64,000 bases of DNA. It comes from RHKX01 sp046330285. GTDB lineage: Bacteria > Actinomycetota > Thermoleophilia > Solirubrobacterales > 70-9. Under the pieces are notes generated by a model. It had not been told where the DNA came from, searched no databases, and saw nothing but the letters and a program-made list of their open reading frames with translations. The DNA lies in assembly GCA_046330285.1 (NCBI GenBank), contig JAXLSX010000001.1:186001-250000 (forward strand), written 5' to 3'. How positions within the stretch are numbered: the stretch's first letter is position 1; each line of letters starts with the position of its first letter. Positions 25,742-34,132 of the stretch are shown here, in pieces. Position numbers and translations under genes: made by a program.

Positions 25742-27141
25742 CGCGCGCCCCCGGCGCCGCTCCAGCGGAACGACCCGCTGTCGGCGATCTGGGTTTCGAG
25801 GAAGTCGGCGGCTGTCCGCGCGGCGCGGGACAGGGTCCCGGGCTCCTCGAACAGGTGCCCGGCGCCGGGGACGACCGCGATCCGGCAGTGCCCCGGGATC
25901 CGCGACGCCGCGGCGCGGTTGAGCGCCAGCACCTCGGTGTCGGCACCGCCGACGATCAGGAGCGTCGGGATCGTGACCCGGGCCAGCGCGTCACCGGCGA
26001 GATCGGGACGGCCGCCGCGGGAAACGACCGCGCCGACCCCGGCGCCGGGCTCGGCCGCCGCCTTGAGAGCGGCGGCTGCGCCGGTCGAGGCGCCGAACAG
26101 GGCGAGAGGGAGACGGCCGAGCTCCGGGCGGCGACGGGCCCAGCCGGCGGCGTCGAGCAGGCGACCGGTCAGCAGCTCGATGTCGAACACGTTACGGCGA
26201 TCGCTCGCCTCCTCGGGCGTGAGCAGGTCGAACAGGAGCGTCGCGAAGCCGCGGCCCTCGAGGTAGCGGGCGACCGAGTTGTTTCGCGGGCTGTGGCGGC
26301 TCGATCCGCTCCCGTGGACGAAGACGACGAGTCCGGTCGCATCCGGCGGGATCCGGAGGGCACCGCCGAGGACCGCACCGTCGGAGGTCGGGATCTCGAC
26401 CTCCCCGTCGAGCCGGGAGTCGGGTTCGGGCTCCGGCGGCCGGCGCTCGCGGCCTCTCTCCCCGGCAGCCTCGAGCAGCCCGATGACCTCGTCGTCGCTG
26501 GTCTGGGAGAAGTCCTCGTACCAGGTGCCGACGCTGCTGAAGTGGCGCGGCTCGGCCAGGCTCACGACCTCGTCGATGTCGCCGTCGATGCGCTCGGCGG
26601 TTCCCTCGGGACAGACCGGCACCGCGAGGATCACGCGCGCGGCGCCCTGGGCCTTCAGGACCCGGGACGCGGCGGAAGCGGTGACGCCCGTGGCGATGCC
26701 GTCGTCGACGACGATGGCCGTGCGGCCGCGAATGTCGACCGGCGGGCGGTCGCCGCGATAGAGCCGGCGGCGGCGATCGAGCTCGGCCGCCTCGCGGGCG
26801 GCGATCGGGTCGATCTGCCCGCGGGTGATCCCGAAGGCGTCCATCGCGCGGTCGTCGAGGACCACGGTCCCGTCCTCGCCGATCGCGCCGAGGCCGAGCT
26901 CGGGCTGGTTCGGGTGACCGAGCTTGCGAACCAGGCCGATGTCGAGCGGCGCTCGGAGGGCGGTCGCCACCTCATAGCCGACGGGCACGCCGCCTCGCGG
27001 CAACGCGACGACGACCGGATCGTCGAGATCGTGCTCGAGCAGGCGCGCCGCGAGCATCCGGCCGGCCTCACGCCGGTCGCTGAACGCGCTCCGGTGCATC
27101 AGCGGCATTTGCGACCGCCGATCCGGGCGTGATCTCGACAT
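25738..27141 (-). CDS. Phosphoribosyltransferase fused to alpha/beta hydrolase
   Basis: Fusion of 467 residues. The first part (about 15-215) is a type I phosphoribosyltransferase, with VVALPRGGVPVGYEVA and the PRPP-binding loop TAIVVDDGIATGVTA. After a Glu/Pro/Arg-rich linker near 235, the second part (about 245-460) is a dienelactone-hydrolase-like alpha/beta hydrolase: VVFVHGSGSSRHSPRN, a nucleophile elbow LFGASTGAAA (GxSxG-like), a late Asp in LLIVGGADTEV and the His in PGAGHLFEEPG. Possible starts are the ATGs for residues 1, 12 or 15. It heads an operon with the erythromycin-esterase-like gene and the site-2 protease. The joint chemistry of the two domains is unknown. Confidence 0.86.
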   Translation of the reverse strand: MSRSRPDRRSQMPLMHRSAFSDRREAGRMLAARLLEHDLDDPVVVALPRGGVPVGYEVATALRAPLDIGLVRKLGHPNQPELGLGAIGEDGTVVLDDRAMDAFGITRGQIDPIAAREAAELDRRRRLYRGDRPPVDIRGRTAIVVDDGIATGVTASAASRVLKAQGAARVILAVPVCPEGTAERIDGDIDEVVSLAEPRHFSSVGTWYEDFSQTSDDEVIGLLEAAGERGRERRPPEPEPDSRLDGEVEIPTSDGAVLGGALRIPPDATGLVVFVHGSGSSRHSPRNNSVARYLEGRGFATLLFDLLTPEEASDRRNVFDIELLTGRLLDAAGWARRRPELGRLPLALFGASTGAAAALKAAAEPGAGVGAVVSRGGRPDLAGDALARVTIPTLLIVGGADTEVLALNRAAASRIPGHCRIAVVPGAGHLFEEPGTLSRAARTAADFLETQIADSGSFRWSGAGGAR

Positions 27142-27270
27142 GGCCTCATCGCTTCCTCCTCGGAATGGCCCTACCCAACCTACGACCGGAGGAACGGCAT
27201 TCCATCGGCATCCCGCCCCGTTCGCGGTCGGTGGTTCCTACGGATCGCCGAGCCCACGTCCGCGTCTGCA

Positions 27271-27290
27271 TAACTTACGCTCGTTCGTTA
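27271..27290. promoter_or_regulatory. Imperfect palindrome upstream of an MBL gene
   Basis: A 20-base element with arms TAACTTACG and CGTTCGTTA (7 of 9 positions complementary, two-base centre) lies 10 bases before the MBL start codon. The size and placement fit a TetR-type operator, and a TetR gene is convergent with the MBL gene. Binding is inferred. Confidence 0.4.
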
Positions 27291-27300
27291 TTGTCGGCCC

Positions 27301-28113
27301 ATGGAGATTCACGCACGATCGCTCGGGTGGGCCGGAGTCGAGCTCACCGCCGGCGACGCAACGATCCTGATCGACCCGCTCGCGGACGCCGGTGCCGTCT
27401 TCGCGGCCCTGGGTGACGCCGCCGAGGCGATATCGCGGCCGGACGTGGTCCCGGCCTCCCGCCCGGGGACTGCGGTGGCGGGTCTCGTCACGCACCTGCA
27501 CCGCGACCATGCCGACGCCGCCGCGCTCGCCGCCGGGCTGGCGCCGGGGGCGCCGGTGCTCGAGCCCGGGACGGGAGGCGGCGAGCCCCTCGAGGAGCTC
27601 GCGCTCGCCCAGGCCGACCACGAGCTGACGGCCGCCGGTCTGGAGCGGCGCCGGGTGAGCGCGTGGGAGACGGCGACGGTCGGGCCGTTCGAGGTGACGG
27701 CGCTTCCAGCCGCCGACGGCACCGGCGACCCGCAGGTCTCGTGGCTCGTCGAGGCCGACGGGACCCGGGTCGTCCATCTCGGCGACACGCTCTTCCACGG
27801 CTGGTGGTGGCGGATCGCGCTCCGAGCCGGGTCCATCGACGCCGTCTTCACGCCGATCAACGGCGCCCTCCTCGACTTCCCCCACCGTCAGCCGCCGAGC
27901 TCGCTGCCGGGAGTCATGGATCCCGTGCAGGCGGCGGAGGCCTGCCGCCTGATCGGCGCCCGGGTCGCGGTGCCGATGCACTTCGGTGCCTACGAGGGCG
28001 GCCCCTGGTACCGGCCGCCGGAGCGGCCTCTGGAGCGCTTCGCCGAGGCCTGCGCCGGTGGGCCCGAGGTGCAGCCCCTCGCCCCCGGCGAGGAGCTCGT
28101 CATCGGCCGCTGA
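27301..28113 (+). CDS. MBL-fold hydrolase, UlaG-like
   Basis: Metallo-beta-lactamase-fold protein of 270 residues. It starts MEIHARSLGWAGVELTAGD with LIDPL, then the metal motif THLHRDHADAA, VVHLGDTLFHG with the bridging Asp, and VAVPMHFGAYEGG with the C-terminal His. This order is typical of the UlaG/YtnP-like branch acting on small phosphorylated or lactone substrates. It lacks a Shine-Dalgarno and may be translated from a nearly leaderless message. The end overlaps the convergent TetR gene by 14 bases. An operator-like palindrome precedes it. Confidence 0.83.
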   Translation: MEIHARSLGWAGVELTAGDATILIDPLADAGAVFAALGDAAEAISRPDVVPASRPGTAVAGLVTHLHRDHADAAALAAGLAPGAPVLEPGTGGGEPLEELALAQADHELTAAGLERRRVSAWETATVGPFEVTALPAADGTGDPQVSWLVEADGTRVVHLGDTLFHGWWWRIALRAGSIDAVFTPINGALLDFPHRQPPSSLPGVMDPVQAAEACRLIGARVAVPMHFGAYEGGPWYRPPERPLERFAEACAGGPEVQPLAPGEELVIGR

Positions 28114-28702
28114 GACCGACCGCCCTTCGCATCGCGACGCGGCCGCGGGCAACCGCGTCGTCGTCACCCTGGAGTTGGATCGCCTGGTTCGTTCCCTGGG
28201 CGATCGCGTTGATCTCGAAAGCGGCCTGCTCGGGCTCGACGTCCTCGATCTCGCCGGCGTCGAGGGCCGTCTTCACCTCCGCGGCGAGTACGGCCTCCCA
28301 GCGCCGGCCGATCGCGCGAACGGCGTCGCGGACCGCGCCCGGCCGGGCATCGAAGTCGGCGGCCGCCTGGGTCAGGAAGCAGCCGCCGGGAAACGTCGGC
28401 CGCGAGAGGTGCGCGAGCCAGGCATCGACCAGCGCCTCGAGCCGGGCGGCTCCCGCCGGCGCGGCGGCGGCCCGCTCCCAGACGTCATCGCGGAAGATCG
28501 CGGCGGCCCGGTCGAGGGCCTCCAGCTGGAGCCGCTCCTTGCTCCCGAACGGGCCGATCACGCCGGCCTTGCTCATCTCGAGGCGGCCGGCCAGCGTGCC
28601 GATCGTGATCCCGTCGAGGCCGTTCACCGAGGCTTCGGCGACGACCTCGTTCAGGATCGAGTCCCTGGTCCGGGCGGCCTCTTCGCGTGAGCTTCGGGGC
28701 AT
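28100..28702 (-). CDS. TetR-family transcriptional regulator
   Basis: Regulator of 200 residues. The N-terminal helix-turn-helix reads RTRDSILNEVVAEASVNG then ITIGTLAGRLEMSKAGVIGPFGSKERLQLEAL, the last part being the TetR recognition helix. The C-terminal ligand domain includes HLSRPTFPGGCFLTQAAADFD, like the YxaF/LmrA-related group. A perfect 10-bp palindrome lies 14 bases upstream (28716-28725), probably its own operator. It is convergent with the UlaG-like MBL gene, a possible target. Confidence 0.9.
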   Translation of the reverse strand: MPRSSREEAARTRDSILNEVVAEASVNGLDGITIGTLAGRLEMSKAGVIGPFGSKERLQLEALDRAAAIFRDDVWERAAAAPAGAARLEALVDAWLAHLSRPTFPGGCFLTQAAADFDARPGAVRDAVRAIGRRWEAVLAAEVKTALDAGEIEDVEPEQAAFEINAIAQGTNQAIQLQGDDDAVARGRVAMRRAVGLSGR

Positions 28703-28715
28703 CGACCAAATTTAG

Positions 28716-28725
28716 CGGACGTCCG
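28716..28725. promoter_or_regulatory. Perfect palindrome CGGACGTCCG upstream of tetR
   Basis: The 10-base palindrome sits in a wider element AGCGGACGTCCGTTCGCT between the two TetR genes. It overlaps the region where the promoter of the 28100-28702 TetR gene should lie. Autoregulation is inferred from position. Confidence 0.5.
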
Positions 28726-28746
28726 TTCGCTGTCGGCCGAGCGTCG

Positions 28747-29310
28747 TCAGTCGGCGGCGACGTGGGCCGCCGCCATCTCGCCGGCCGCGAGCATCGGCTC
28801 GGTGCTGCGCGTCGCCCGGCAGAGGATGAAGGCCCCCTCGAGCGCGGCGATCACGGCGAGGGCGCGGTCGCGGTCGCCGAGGCGCTCGTTCAGCGCCTCG
28901 GTCCAGCGTGTGAAGACCGCGGCGGTGGCGGCGCGGAGGCGGTCGTCGGTGCTGGCAACCTCGAGGGCGACCGTCTCGATCGGGCAGGCGTCCTGGTAGT
29001 CCGTGGCCTCGAGCGTCTCGGCGGCGCCCGCGAACACGGCGCGGACCGACGCCTCCGGGGTGCGCTCGTCGTCGTAGACGGCGGTGACCAGCTCCTGGAA
29101 GAAGGCGCCGGCCATCGCGATGACCTCCTCGGCCAGCTCCTGCTTGCCGCCGGGGAAGTGGTGGTACAGCGAGCCGAACGGAGCGTCGGCCTCGGAGACC
29201 ACCTGCTTGAGGCCGGTTCCGTTGTAGCCCTGGCGACGGAACAGCTCGGCGGTGGCGAAGAGGATCCGCTCGCGCGTCGGGGTCTTCGGGGGTGTGGCGG
29301 TCTCGGCCAT
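28747..29310 (-). CDS. TetR-family regulator, LmrA/YxaF-like
   Basis: Regulator of 187 residues. Its helix-turn-helix reads TRERILFATAELFRRQGYNG then LKQVVSEADAPFGSLYHHFPGGKQEL. The C-terminal domain contains YQDACPIETVALEVASTDD, a signature of the LmrA/YxaF group whose members control drug exporters or dioxygenases. It is divergent from an NTF2-like gene with a 61-base gap. A -10-like TACACT six bases before the ATG suggests a leaderless message. A second, unrelated TetR gene lies directly downstream. Confidence 0.9.
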   Translation of the reverse strand: MAETATPPKTPTRERILFATAELFRRQGYNGTGLKQVVSEADAPFGSLYHHFPGGKQELAEEVIAMAGAFFQELVTAVYDDERTPEASVRAVFAGAAETLEATDYQDACPIETVALEVASTDDRLRAATAAVFTRWTEALNERLGDRDRALAVIAALEGAFILCRATRSTEPMLAAGEMAAAHVAAD

Positions 29311-29316
29311 GGAGAA

Positions 29317-29322
29317 AGTGTA
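29317..29322 (-). promoter_or_regulatory. -10 element for leaderless tetR transcript
   Basis: On the minus strand TACACT ends six bases before the ATG at 29310, the spacing expected when transcription begins at the start codon. No Shine-Dalgarno is present. No good -35 hexamer was seen. Confidence 0.4.
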
Positions 29323-29371
29323 CGCTACTCACTAGAGCGATCTACCTATTCCTCGAAGGAGGGGATTCGAG

Positions 29372-29890
29372 ATGGACACCAAGAGCACCAGGACCTTTAA
29401 GACCTTCGTCGCCGGCGCCGCCCTCGCGCTCGCCGCCCGCGCGCTGTTCCCGCGGCTGCTGCTCGCGAAGTTCTCCGGCGACGTCGCCAAGCTCAACGCC
29501 GGCGATCACACGTCGTTGCTGGATGCCTACGCGGACGACTTCGTCCTTCACTTCGCCGAGGGCCCGCACCGCTGGTCGGGCGACTGGGTCGGCAAGGCGG
29601 GAATGGACCGTTTCCTCCAGAACTTCACCGCCGCCGGCATCCAGGGCGAGATCCGCGGAATCGCGACGAGTGGACCGCTTTGGGCGCTGACGATGTGGGT
29701 CCGCTTCGACGACCATGCCGACGCGCCCGACGGGACCCGGATCTACGAGAACACCACCGTCCTCGTTCTCCGCACCCGCTGGGGCAAGGTCGTCGAGCAG
29801 CACGACTACTACGCGGATACCGAGCGCATCACCGAGTTCGACCGCAAGCTCGGCGAGCTCGGCCTCGAGCCCGTCGCCCGAGCGGCCTGA
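29372..29890 (+). CDS. NTF2/SnoaL-like protein with N-terminal hydrophobic segment
   Basis: Protein of 172 residues. An N-terminal hydrophobic helix (about 11-32) precedes an NTF2-like cone-shaped fold: LNAGDHTSLLDAYADDFVLHF, HRWSGDWVGKAGMDRFLQNF, and TRIYENTTVLVLRTRWGKVVEQHDYYADTERI, typical of SnoaL-like or polyketide-cyclase-like proteins. A GGAGGGG ribosome site precedes the ATG. It is divergent from a TetR gene, which is its likely regulator. No reaction can be assigned; the hydrophobic segment suggests membrane attachment. Confidence 0.82.
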   Translation: MDTKSTRTFKTFVAGAALALAARALFPRLLLAKFSGDVAKLNAGDHTSLLDAYADDFVLHFAEGPHRWSGDWVGKAGMDRFLQNFTAAGIQGEIRGIATSGPLWALTMWVRFDDHADAPDGTRIYENTTVLVLRTRWGKVVEQHDYYADTERITEFDRKLGELGLEPVARAA

Positions 29891-29977
29891 CGGGCGGGCC
29901 GTCGATCGGGGCGGGACCGATAACATGGCCCGTCCCAAGGTCCGGATTACCGCTTCTCCATGCGGTTTTCGGCGCTC

Positions 29978-30050
29978 GGCGAGGTAGCTCAGTTGGTAGA
30001 GCACACGACTGAAAATCGTGGTGTCGCGGGTTCGATTCCCGCCCTCGCCA
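29978..30050 (+). tRNA. tRNA-Phe (GAA)
   Basis: A 73-base tRNA with acceptor arms GGCGAGG and CCTCGCC, discriminator A, D-arm GCTC-AGTTGGTA-GAGC, anticodon stem CACGA/TCGTG around loop CTGAAAA (anticodon GAA), and T-arm GCGGG-TTCGATT-CCCGC. The terminal CCA is not encoded. Confidence 0.97.
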
Positions 30051-30062
30051 CTGCTGCTGCTG

Positions 30063-31028
30063 TCAGGCGGTGAGGACGATCTTGCCCTGCGTGTGGCCTT
30101 CGCCCTGGTGCCGCAGCGCCGCCGCGGCCTCGCTCAGTTCGTAGCGTCGGTCGATCACGGGCCGCACCTCTTCGGACTCGACCAGTTCCTTGAGCACGGC
30201 CAGGTCCTCTCGGGAGTGCTTGACCACGAACACCCGCATGCGCTGACGCACGAACGGCGACAGCATCAGCGCCTTCGCTTGACGGGACATGCCGAACCAG
30301 CGGCCGAGATCCTTCACCCCGACCACGACATACGTCCCCGTCCGGGTCAGCGCCCGCCGGCAGTCCGAAAGCGAGCGGTTCCCGACAAGATCCAGGATCA
30401 CGTCGTAGCGCTCCCCGGCTTCGGTGAAGTCCTCGTTCGAGTAGTCGATGACCCGATCCGCGCCGAGCGAGCGGACCAGGTCGACGTTCCTCGTGCTGCA
30501 GACGCCGGTCACATCGGCCCCGAACGCCTTCGCGATCTGCACCGCGAAGGTGCCGACACCGCCTGATGCGCCGTTGACGAGAACCCGGAGCCCAGGCTCC
30601 ACCTTCCCCTGATCGCGCACCGCGGCCAGCGCTGTGAGCGCTGAGTCCCCGACGGCAGCCGCCTCCTCCAGCGAGAGGCTGACCGGCTTCGGCAGGAGGT
30701 TGCCCGCGGGGACGCACGCGTACTCGGCGAAGGCGCCCTGACACCACCCGAAGACCTCGTCGCCCGGCTGCAGCTCGTCGACATTCGCACCGACCGCCTC
30801 GACCCGCCCGGCCAGATCGAGGCCCGGCACCCGCCGCCGCGGACGCCGCAGGCCGAAGATCGCCCGGGTGGCGTACGGGATCCCCCTCATGAGGTGCCAG
30901 TCGCCGATGTTGACGGCCGCGGCCCGGACCCGGACGAGCACCTCGCCGTCCGCGACGGTCGGCTCATCGATATCCCGGAGCTCCAAGCCTTCGGGTTCGC
31001 CGTATGCGTCTTGGACGATCGCCTTCAC
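30063..31028 (-). CDS. Zinc-independent NAD(P)H quinone oxidoreductase-like dehydrogenase
   Basis: Medium-chain dehydrogenase/reductase of 321 residues. The N-terminal GroES-like domain has VLVRVRAAAVNIGDWHLMRG and GLDLAGRVEAVGANVDELQPGDEVFG. The Rossmann domain shows VLVNGASGGVGTFAVQIAKAFG. It lacks the Cys/His set for structural or catalytic zinc, which places it with quinone oxidoreductase or enoyl-reductase-like members. The GTG at 31028 is chosen because GGGAGAG lies just upstream and VKAIVQDAYGEPE is the family start. It stands alone beside tRNA-Phe. Confidence 0.88.
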   Translation of the reverse strand: MKAIVQDAYGEPEGLELRDIDEPTVADGEVLVRVRAAAVNIGDWHLMRGIPYATRAIFGLRRPRRRVPGLDLAGRVEAVGANVDELQPGDEVFGWCQGAFAEYACVPAGNLLPKPVSLSLEEAAAVGDSALTALAAVRDQGKVEPGLRVLVNGASGGVGTFAVQIAKAFGADVTGVCSTRNVDLVRSLGADRVIDYSNEDFTEAGERYDVILDLVGNRSLSDCRRALTRTGTYVVVGVKDLGRWFGMSRQAKALMLSPFVRQRMRVFVVKHSREDLAVLKELVESEEVRPVIDRRYELSEAAAALRHQGEGHTQGKIVLTA

Positions 31029-31127
31029 GGGCTCTCCCGGCCATCGGTGACGGGCTCCCGATCCTATCCGGCAATGAGTGTCCGGTCCCCCTGAGAGGGA
31101 CGCTTCCACCCGGCCGCCCTGAGCAGG

Positions 31128-31170
31128 TTGCGGATCCGAGGCGTTAGTGATAGTTTCATAACTGTTATGA
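31128..31170 (+). promoter_or_regulatory. Promoter and MarR-type operator of the MFS-marR operon
   Basis: A -35-like TTGCGG (31128-31133) and -10-like TAGTTT (31151-31156) are 17 bases apart. A perfect inverted repeat TCATAA-CTG-TTATGA (31156-31170) overlaps the -10 end, the expected transcription start and the ATG at 31167. The AT-rich palindrome contrasts with the surrounding GC. Its position and the MarR gene in the same operon argue for autorepression. Confidence 0.65.
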
Positions 31171-32627
31171 GATTAGAAGCATTTGACGCCACGCCCGCCG
31201 CTTCCACCTCCAGCCGCATGCGCAAGCTCCTCGTCCTCGCGATCTGCAGCTCGAGCCTGTTCATCGTCGGCGTCGACGTGACCGCGGTCAACGTCGCGCT
31301 GCCATCGCTGCAGCACGACCTCGGCGCCGGCGTCGCCGGCCTGCAGTGGACCGTGGACGCCTACACGGTCGTGATGGCGAGCCTGCTGATGCTCGGCGGC
31401 TCGATCGCCGACCGCTTCGGGCGGCGTCGGGTCTTCGTCACCGGCCTGTCCGTGTTCACGTTCGCTTCGCTCCTCTGCAGCCTCGCCCCCGACGTGAACA
31501 CGCTGATCGGCGCCCGCGTCCTGCAGGCCGTCGGCGCGTCGATGATGAACCCGGTGGCGATGTCGATCATCACCAACACGTTCACCGAGCCGCGCGAGCG
31601 CGCCCAGGCCGTCGGCGTCTGGGGCGCCGTGTTCGGCCTGTCGATGGCGCTCGGCCCGATCATCGGCGGCGCGGTGCTGGCCTTCGCGGACTGGCGAGCG
31701 ATCTTCCTGATCAACCTGCCGATGGGCCTGATCGCGATTTCGCTGACCCTGCGCTTCGTGCCCGAGTCGAAGGCACCGGAACCGCGCCGGTTCGACCCCG
31801 TCGGTCAGGTGGCCGTCATCGCGTTGCTGGCCGGGTTGACCTTCGCGATCATCGAGGGGCCCCACCAGGGCTGGACGTCGGGGCCGATAGTCGCGTCGTT
31901 CGCGATCGCCGCCGTTGCCGCCGCGACGCTCGTCGGCTACGAGGCTCGTCGCAGCGAGCCGCTGATCGATCCCCGCTTCTTCCGGTCGATCCCGTTCTCG
32001 GCCGCGACGATGATCTCCGTCGCCGCGTTCGCCGCGTTCGGCGGCTTCCTGTTCCTGAACACGCTCTACCTGCAGGGCGCGCGCGGCTTCTCGCCGCTCG
32101 AGGCCGGGCTGGCGACGGTTCCGATGGCGCTGATGACAGTGGTCGCGGCGCCGATCTCCGGCCGCATCGTCGGCCGGAGCGGGCCCCGGATCCCGTTGAT
32201 CGCCGCCGGCGTGCTGCTGGCACTCGGCAGCGCCATGATGATCGGCGTGGAACCCGATGTCCCGCTCATCCGGCTGCTCGCCGCCTACGCGGTGTTCGGC
32301 ACCGGCTTCGGGCTGGTCAACGCGCCGATCACCAACGCCGCGGTGTCGGGAATGCCACGGGCCCAAGCAGGGGTCGCGTCGGCGATCGCCACAACCTCTC
32401 GCCAGGTCGGCCAGACATTGGGCGTCGCGATCGCCGGAGCTGTCATCTCCGCCGCCGCCGCGTCGGGCGCCTCCGGGGTCGCCGCCCTCTACCCGCCGGT
32501 CTGGTGGCTGCTGGCGGCGGGAGGAGTGCTCGTCACCCTGCTCGGCCTGCTGGCGACGACCGGCCGGGCCTCAGCCACCGCGCGAGCGACCGCCCGCCGG
32601 CTCAACCCGGAGGCGCTGCCCGCATGA
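31167..32627 (+). CDS. MFS drug exporter, DHA2 (14-helix) family
   Basis: Proton-driven multidrug exporter of about 486 residues. Family motifs include FIVGVDVTAVNVALPSLQ in helix 1, LQWTVDAYTVVMASLLMLGGSIADRFGRRRVF (motif A), and GPIIGGAVLAFADWRAIFLINLP (motif C and following loop), typical of EmrB/QacA-like proteins. About 14 hydrophobic segments are present. The ATG at 31167 lies inside the operator palindrome and would give a nearly leaderless message; ATG 31218 (MRKLLVLAIC) is the alternative. The stop overlaps the ATG of the downstream MarR gene as ATGA. Confidence 0.9.
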   Translation: MRLEAFDATPAASTSSRMRKLLVLAICSSSLFIVGVDVTAVNVALPSLQHDLGAGVAGLQWTVDAYTVVMASLLMLGGSIADRFGRRRVFVTGLSVFTFASLLCSLAPDVNTLIGARVLQAVGASMMNPVAMSIITNTFTEPRERAQAVGVWGAVFGLSMALGPIIGGAVLAFADWRAIFLINLPMGLIAISLTLRFVPESKAPEPRRFDPVGQVAVIALLAGLTFAIIEGPHQGWTSGPIVASFAIAAVAAATLVGYEARRSEPLIDPRFFRSIPFSAATMISVAAFAAFGGFLFLNTLYLQGARGFSPLEAGLATVPMALMTVVAAPISGRIVGRSGPRIPLIAAGVLLALGSAMMIGVEPDVPLIRLLAAYAVFGTGFGLVNAPITNAAVSGMPRAQAGVASAIATTSRQVGQTLGVAIAGAVISAAAASGASGVAALYPPVWWLLAAGGVLVTLLGLLATTGRASATARATARRLNPEALPA

Positions 32628-33067
32628 GCAGGAAGGACTCGAGGCCGGGCCCACCGCCCGCAGCACGGGAGGCGTGGCTGCTGATGTCCGATCTCGTCCT
32701 CGACGAGCGCCGGCGGCGGCGCGTCGAGGACGAGCTCGGGATGAGCTTCGGCGGGACCCGCGCTATCCGCCGGATCGCGCGGGAGCCGATGTCGATGGGC
32801 GAGCTCGCGGCGAAGCTCAGGATCGAGCGCCCGAACGCAACCGCCCTCGTCGACGATCTCGAGCAGCGCGGGCTGGTCCGCAGGCGCCCGCACCCCACCG
32901 ACCGGCGGGCGAAGATCGTCGAGGCGACCGCGAAGGGCTCCCGGGCGGCTGCGCGCGCCGAGGAGATCCTCTCGGAGCCGCCCCCCGGCCTCAGCGACCT
33001 CCCGGCCACCGACGTCGAAGAGTTGCTGCGGATCCTCTCAGGGGTGACGGGAACCGACGAAGGCTGA
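32624..33067 (+). CDS. MarR-family transcriptional regulator
   Basis: Regulator of 147 residues with the MarR winged helix: RAIRRIAREPMSMGELAAKL, RIERPNATALVDDLEQRGLV and the wing RRRPHPTDRRAKIVEAT, where the Asp-Arg pair is conserved. Its ATG overlaps the MFS exporter stop by four bases, so the two are translated together. The palindrome at 31156-31170 is its likely binding site, giving a self-repressed exporter-regulator pair induced by a transported compound. Confidence 0.92.
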   Translation: MSRKDSRPGPPPAAREAWLLMSDLVLDERRRRRVEDELGMSFGGTRAIRRIAREPMSMGELAAKLRIERPNATALVDDLEQRGLVRRRPHPTDRRAKIVEATAKGSRAAARAEEILSEPPPGLSDLPATDVEELLRILSGVTGTDEG

Positions 33068-33073
33068 CGCCGG

Positions 33074-34132
33074 TCAGGCGCCCAGCGCCTGCAGCAACAC
33101 GCCGAGGACGCCGCAGCCGACCACCACGTAGACCACGGTCAGCTTGCCGTGCCAGCGGTTGAGGGCGAGGAAGGCGCCGACCGCGAGCGCCGCGGTCCAG
33201 ACGTCGGTCACCCCCGCCTCGACGATGTCCACCATCACCGCGGCGATCAGGCCGATCACGGCTGCGGCGACCCCGAGGAGGAAGGCTCGCAGCCGGGCGT
33301 TCTCGGCGATCGCGGTGAACCAGCGGTGGAGGAAGATCGGCAGCAGGAAGGCCGGCAGGAAGATCCCGACGGTCATCGCGATCCCGCCGGCGAGGCCCCC
33401 CGCCAGGTAGCCGACGAAGGTCGAGATGATGATCGCCGGCGCCGGCAGGACGCCGCCGAGCGCGATCCCGTCGATGAACTGGTCCTCGGTCAGCCAGTGC
33501 TTGCTCGACACGGCGACGTCGTGAAGGAACGGGATCACCGTGTAGGCGCCGCCGAAGGTGACGAGCCCGGCCTTGATCCCCACCCAGAAGATGTCGGCGG
33601 TCAGCGAGAGCGTGATCGTGCCGGCGACGAGCGCCAGCGCGACCGGAAGCGTGAGGCTGAACGAGCCCGCGCGCCCGGTCCAGACCCGGGCGTTGACCCA
33701 GAGCTCGTAGAGGACGCCGCCGCCGAGGAGGACGACGATGAAGCTCGCATCGAGTCCCAGGGTCGCGCCGAAGGCGGCGGCCGCGATCAGCGCCAGCGGG
33801 ACGTCGGTGATGAAGCCTCGGCCGAGCCGGACGACCGCCCGCGCCAGGATCGCGGCCACCGCCGCCTTGAGTCCGTAGAACGCCTCGTCGAGGTGAGCGG
33901 CGAGATCGGCCTCGACGTAGAGGGCCGAGAGACCGAGCATCAGCAGGAATCCGGGGAGCATGAAGCCGAGCCCGGCCATCAGGCCGCCGACGCGACCGCC
34001 GCGGATCCGGCCGAAGTAGACGCAGAGCTCGTGCGCCTCGGGACCGGGAAGCACCTGGTAGAGGGCGAGCGTCTTCTTGAAGGTGTCCTCGTCGACCCAC
34101 CCCTCCTCGTCGACGCACTCGCGCTTGATCAT
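33074..34132 (-). CDS. chrA: Chromate transporter-family membrane protein (ChrA-like)
   Basis: Membrane protein with two related halves and about ten hydrophobic segments. Signatures are LALYQVLPGPEAHELCVYFG and GGLMAGLGFMLPGFLLML in the first half, and GLVTFGGAYTVIPFLHD, DGIALGGVLPAPAIIISTFVGYLAGG in the second. The ATG at 34132 gives 352 residues. However, the same frame upstream of it encodes FLRFGLLAWGGPAAQIE, which is the conserved ChrA N-terminus, back to a TAG at 34264. In that stretch only CTG codons (for example 34252) could start, so the real start is unclear. Convergent with the MarR gene. Chromate as substrate is a family label only. Confidence 0.85.
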   Translation of the reverse strand: MIKRECVDEEGWVDEDTFKKTLALYQVLPGPEAHELCVYFGRIRGGRVGGLMAGLGFMLPGFLLMLGLSALYVEADLAAHLDEAFYGLKAAVAAILARAVVRLGRGFITDVPLALIAAAAFGATLGLDASFIVVLLGGGVLYELWVNARVWTGRAGSFSLTLPVALALVAGTITLSLTADIFWVGIKAGLVTFGGAYTVIPFLHDVAVSSKHWLTEDQFIDGIALGGVLPAPAIIISTFVGYLAGGLAGGIAMTVGIFLPAFLLPIFLHRWFTAIAENARLRAFLLGVAAAVIGLIAAVMVDIVEAGVTDVWTAALAVGAFLALNRWHGKLTVVYVVVGCGVLGVLLQALGA

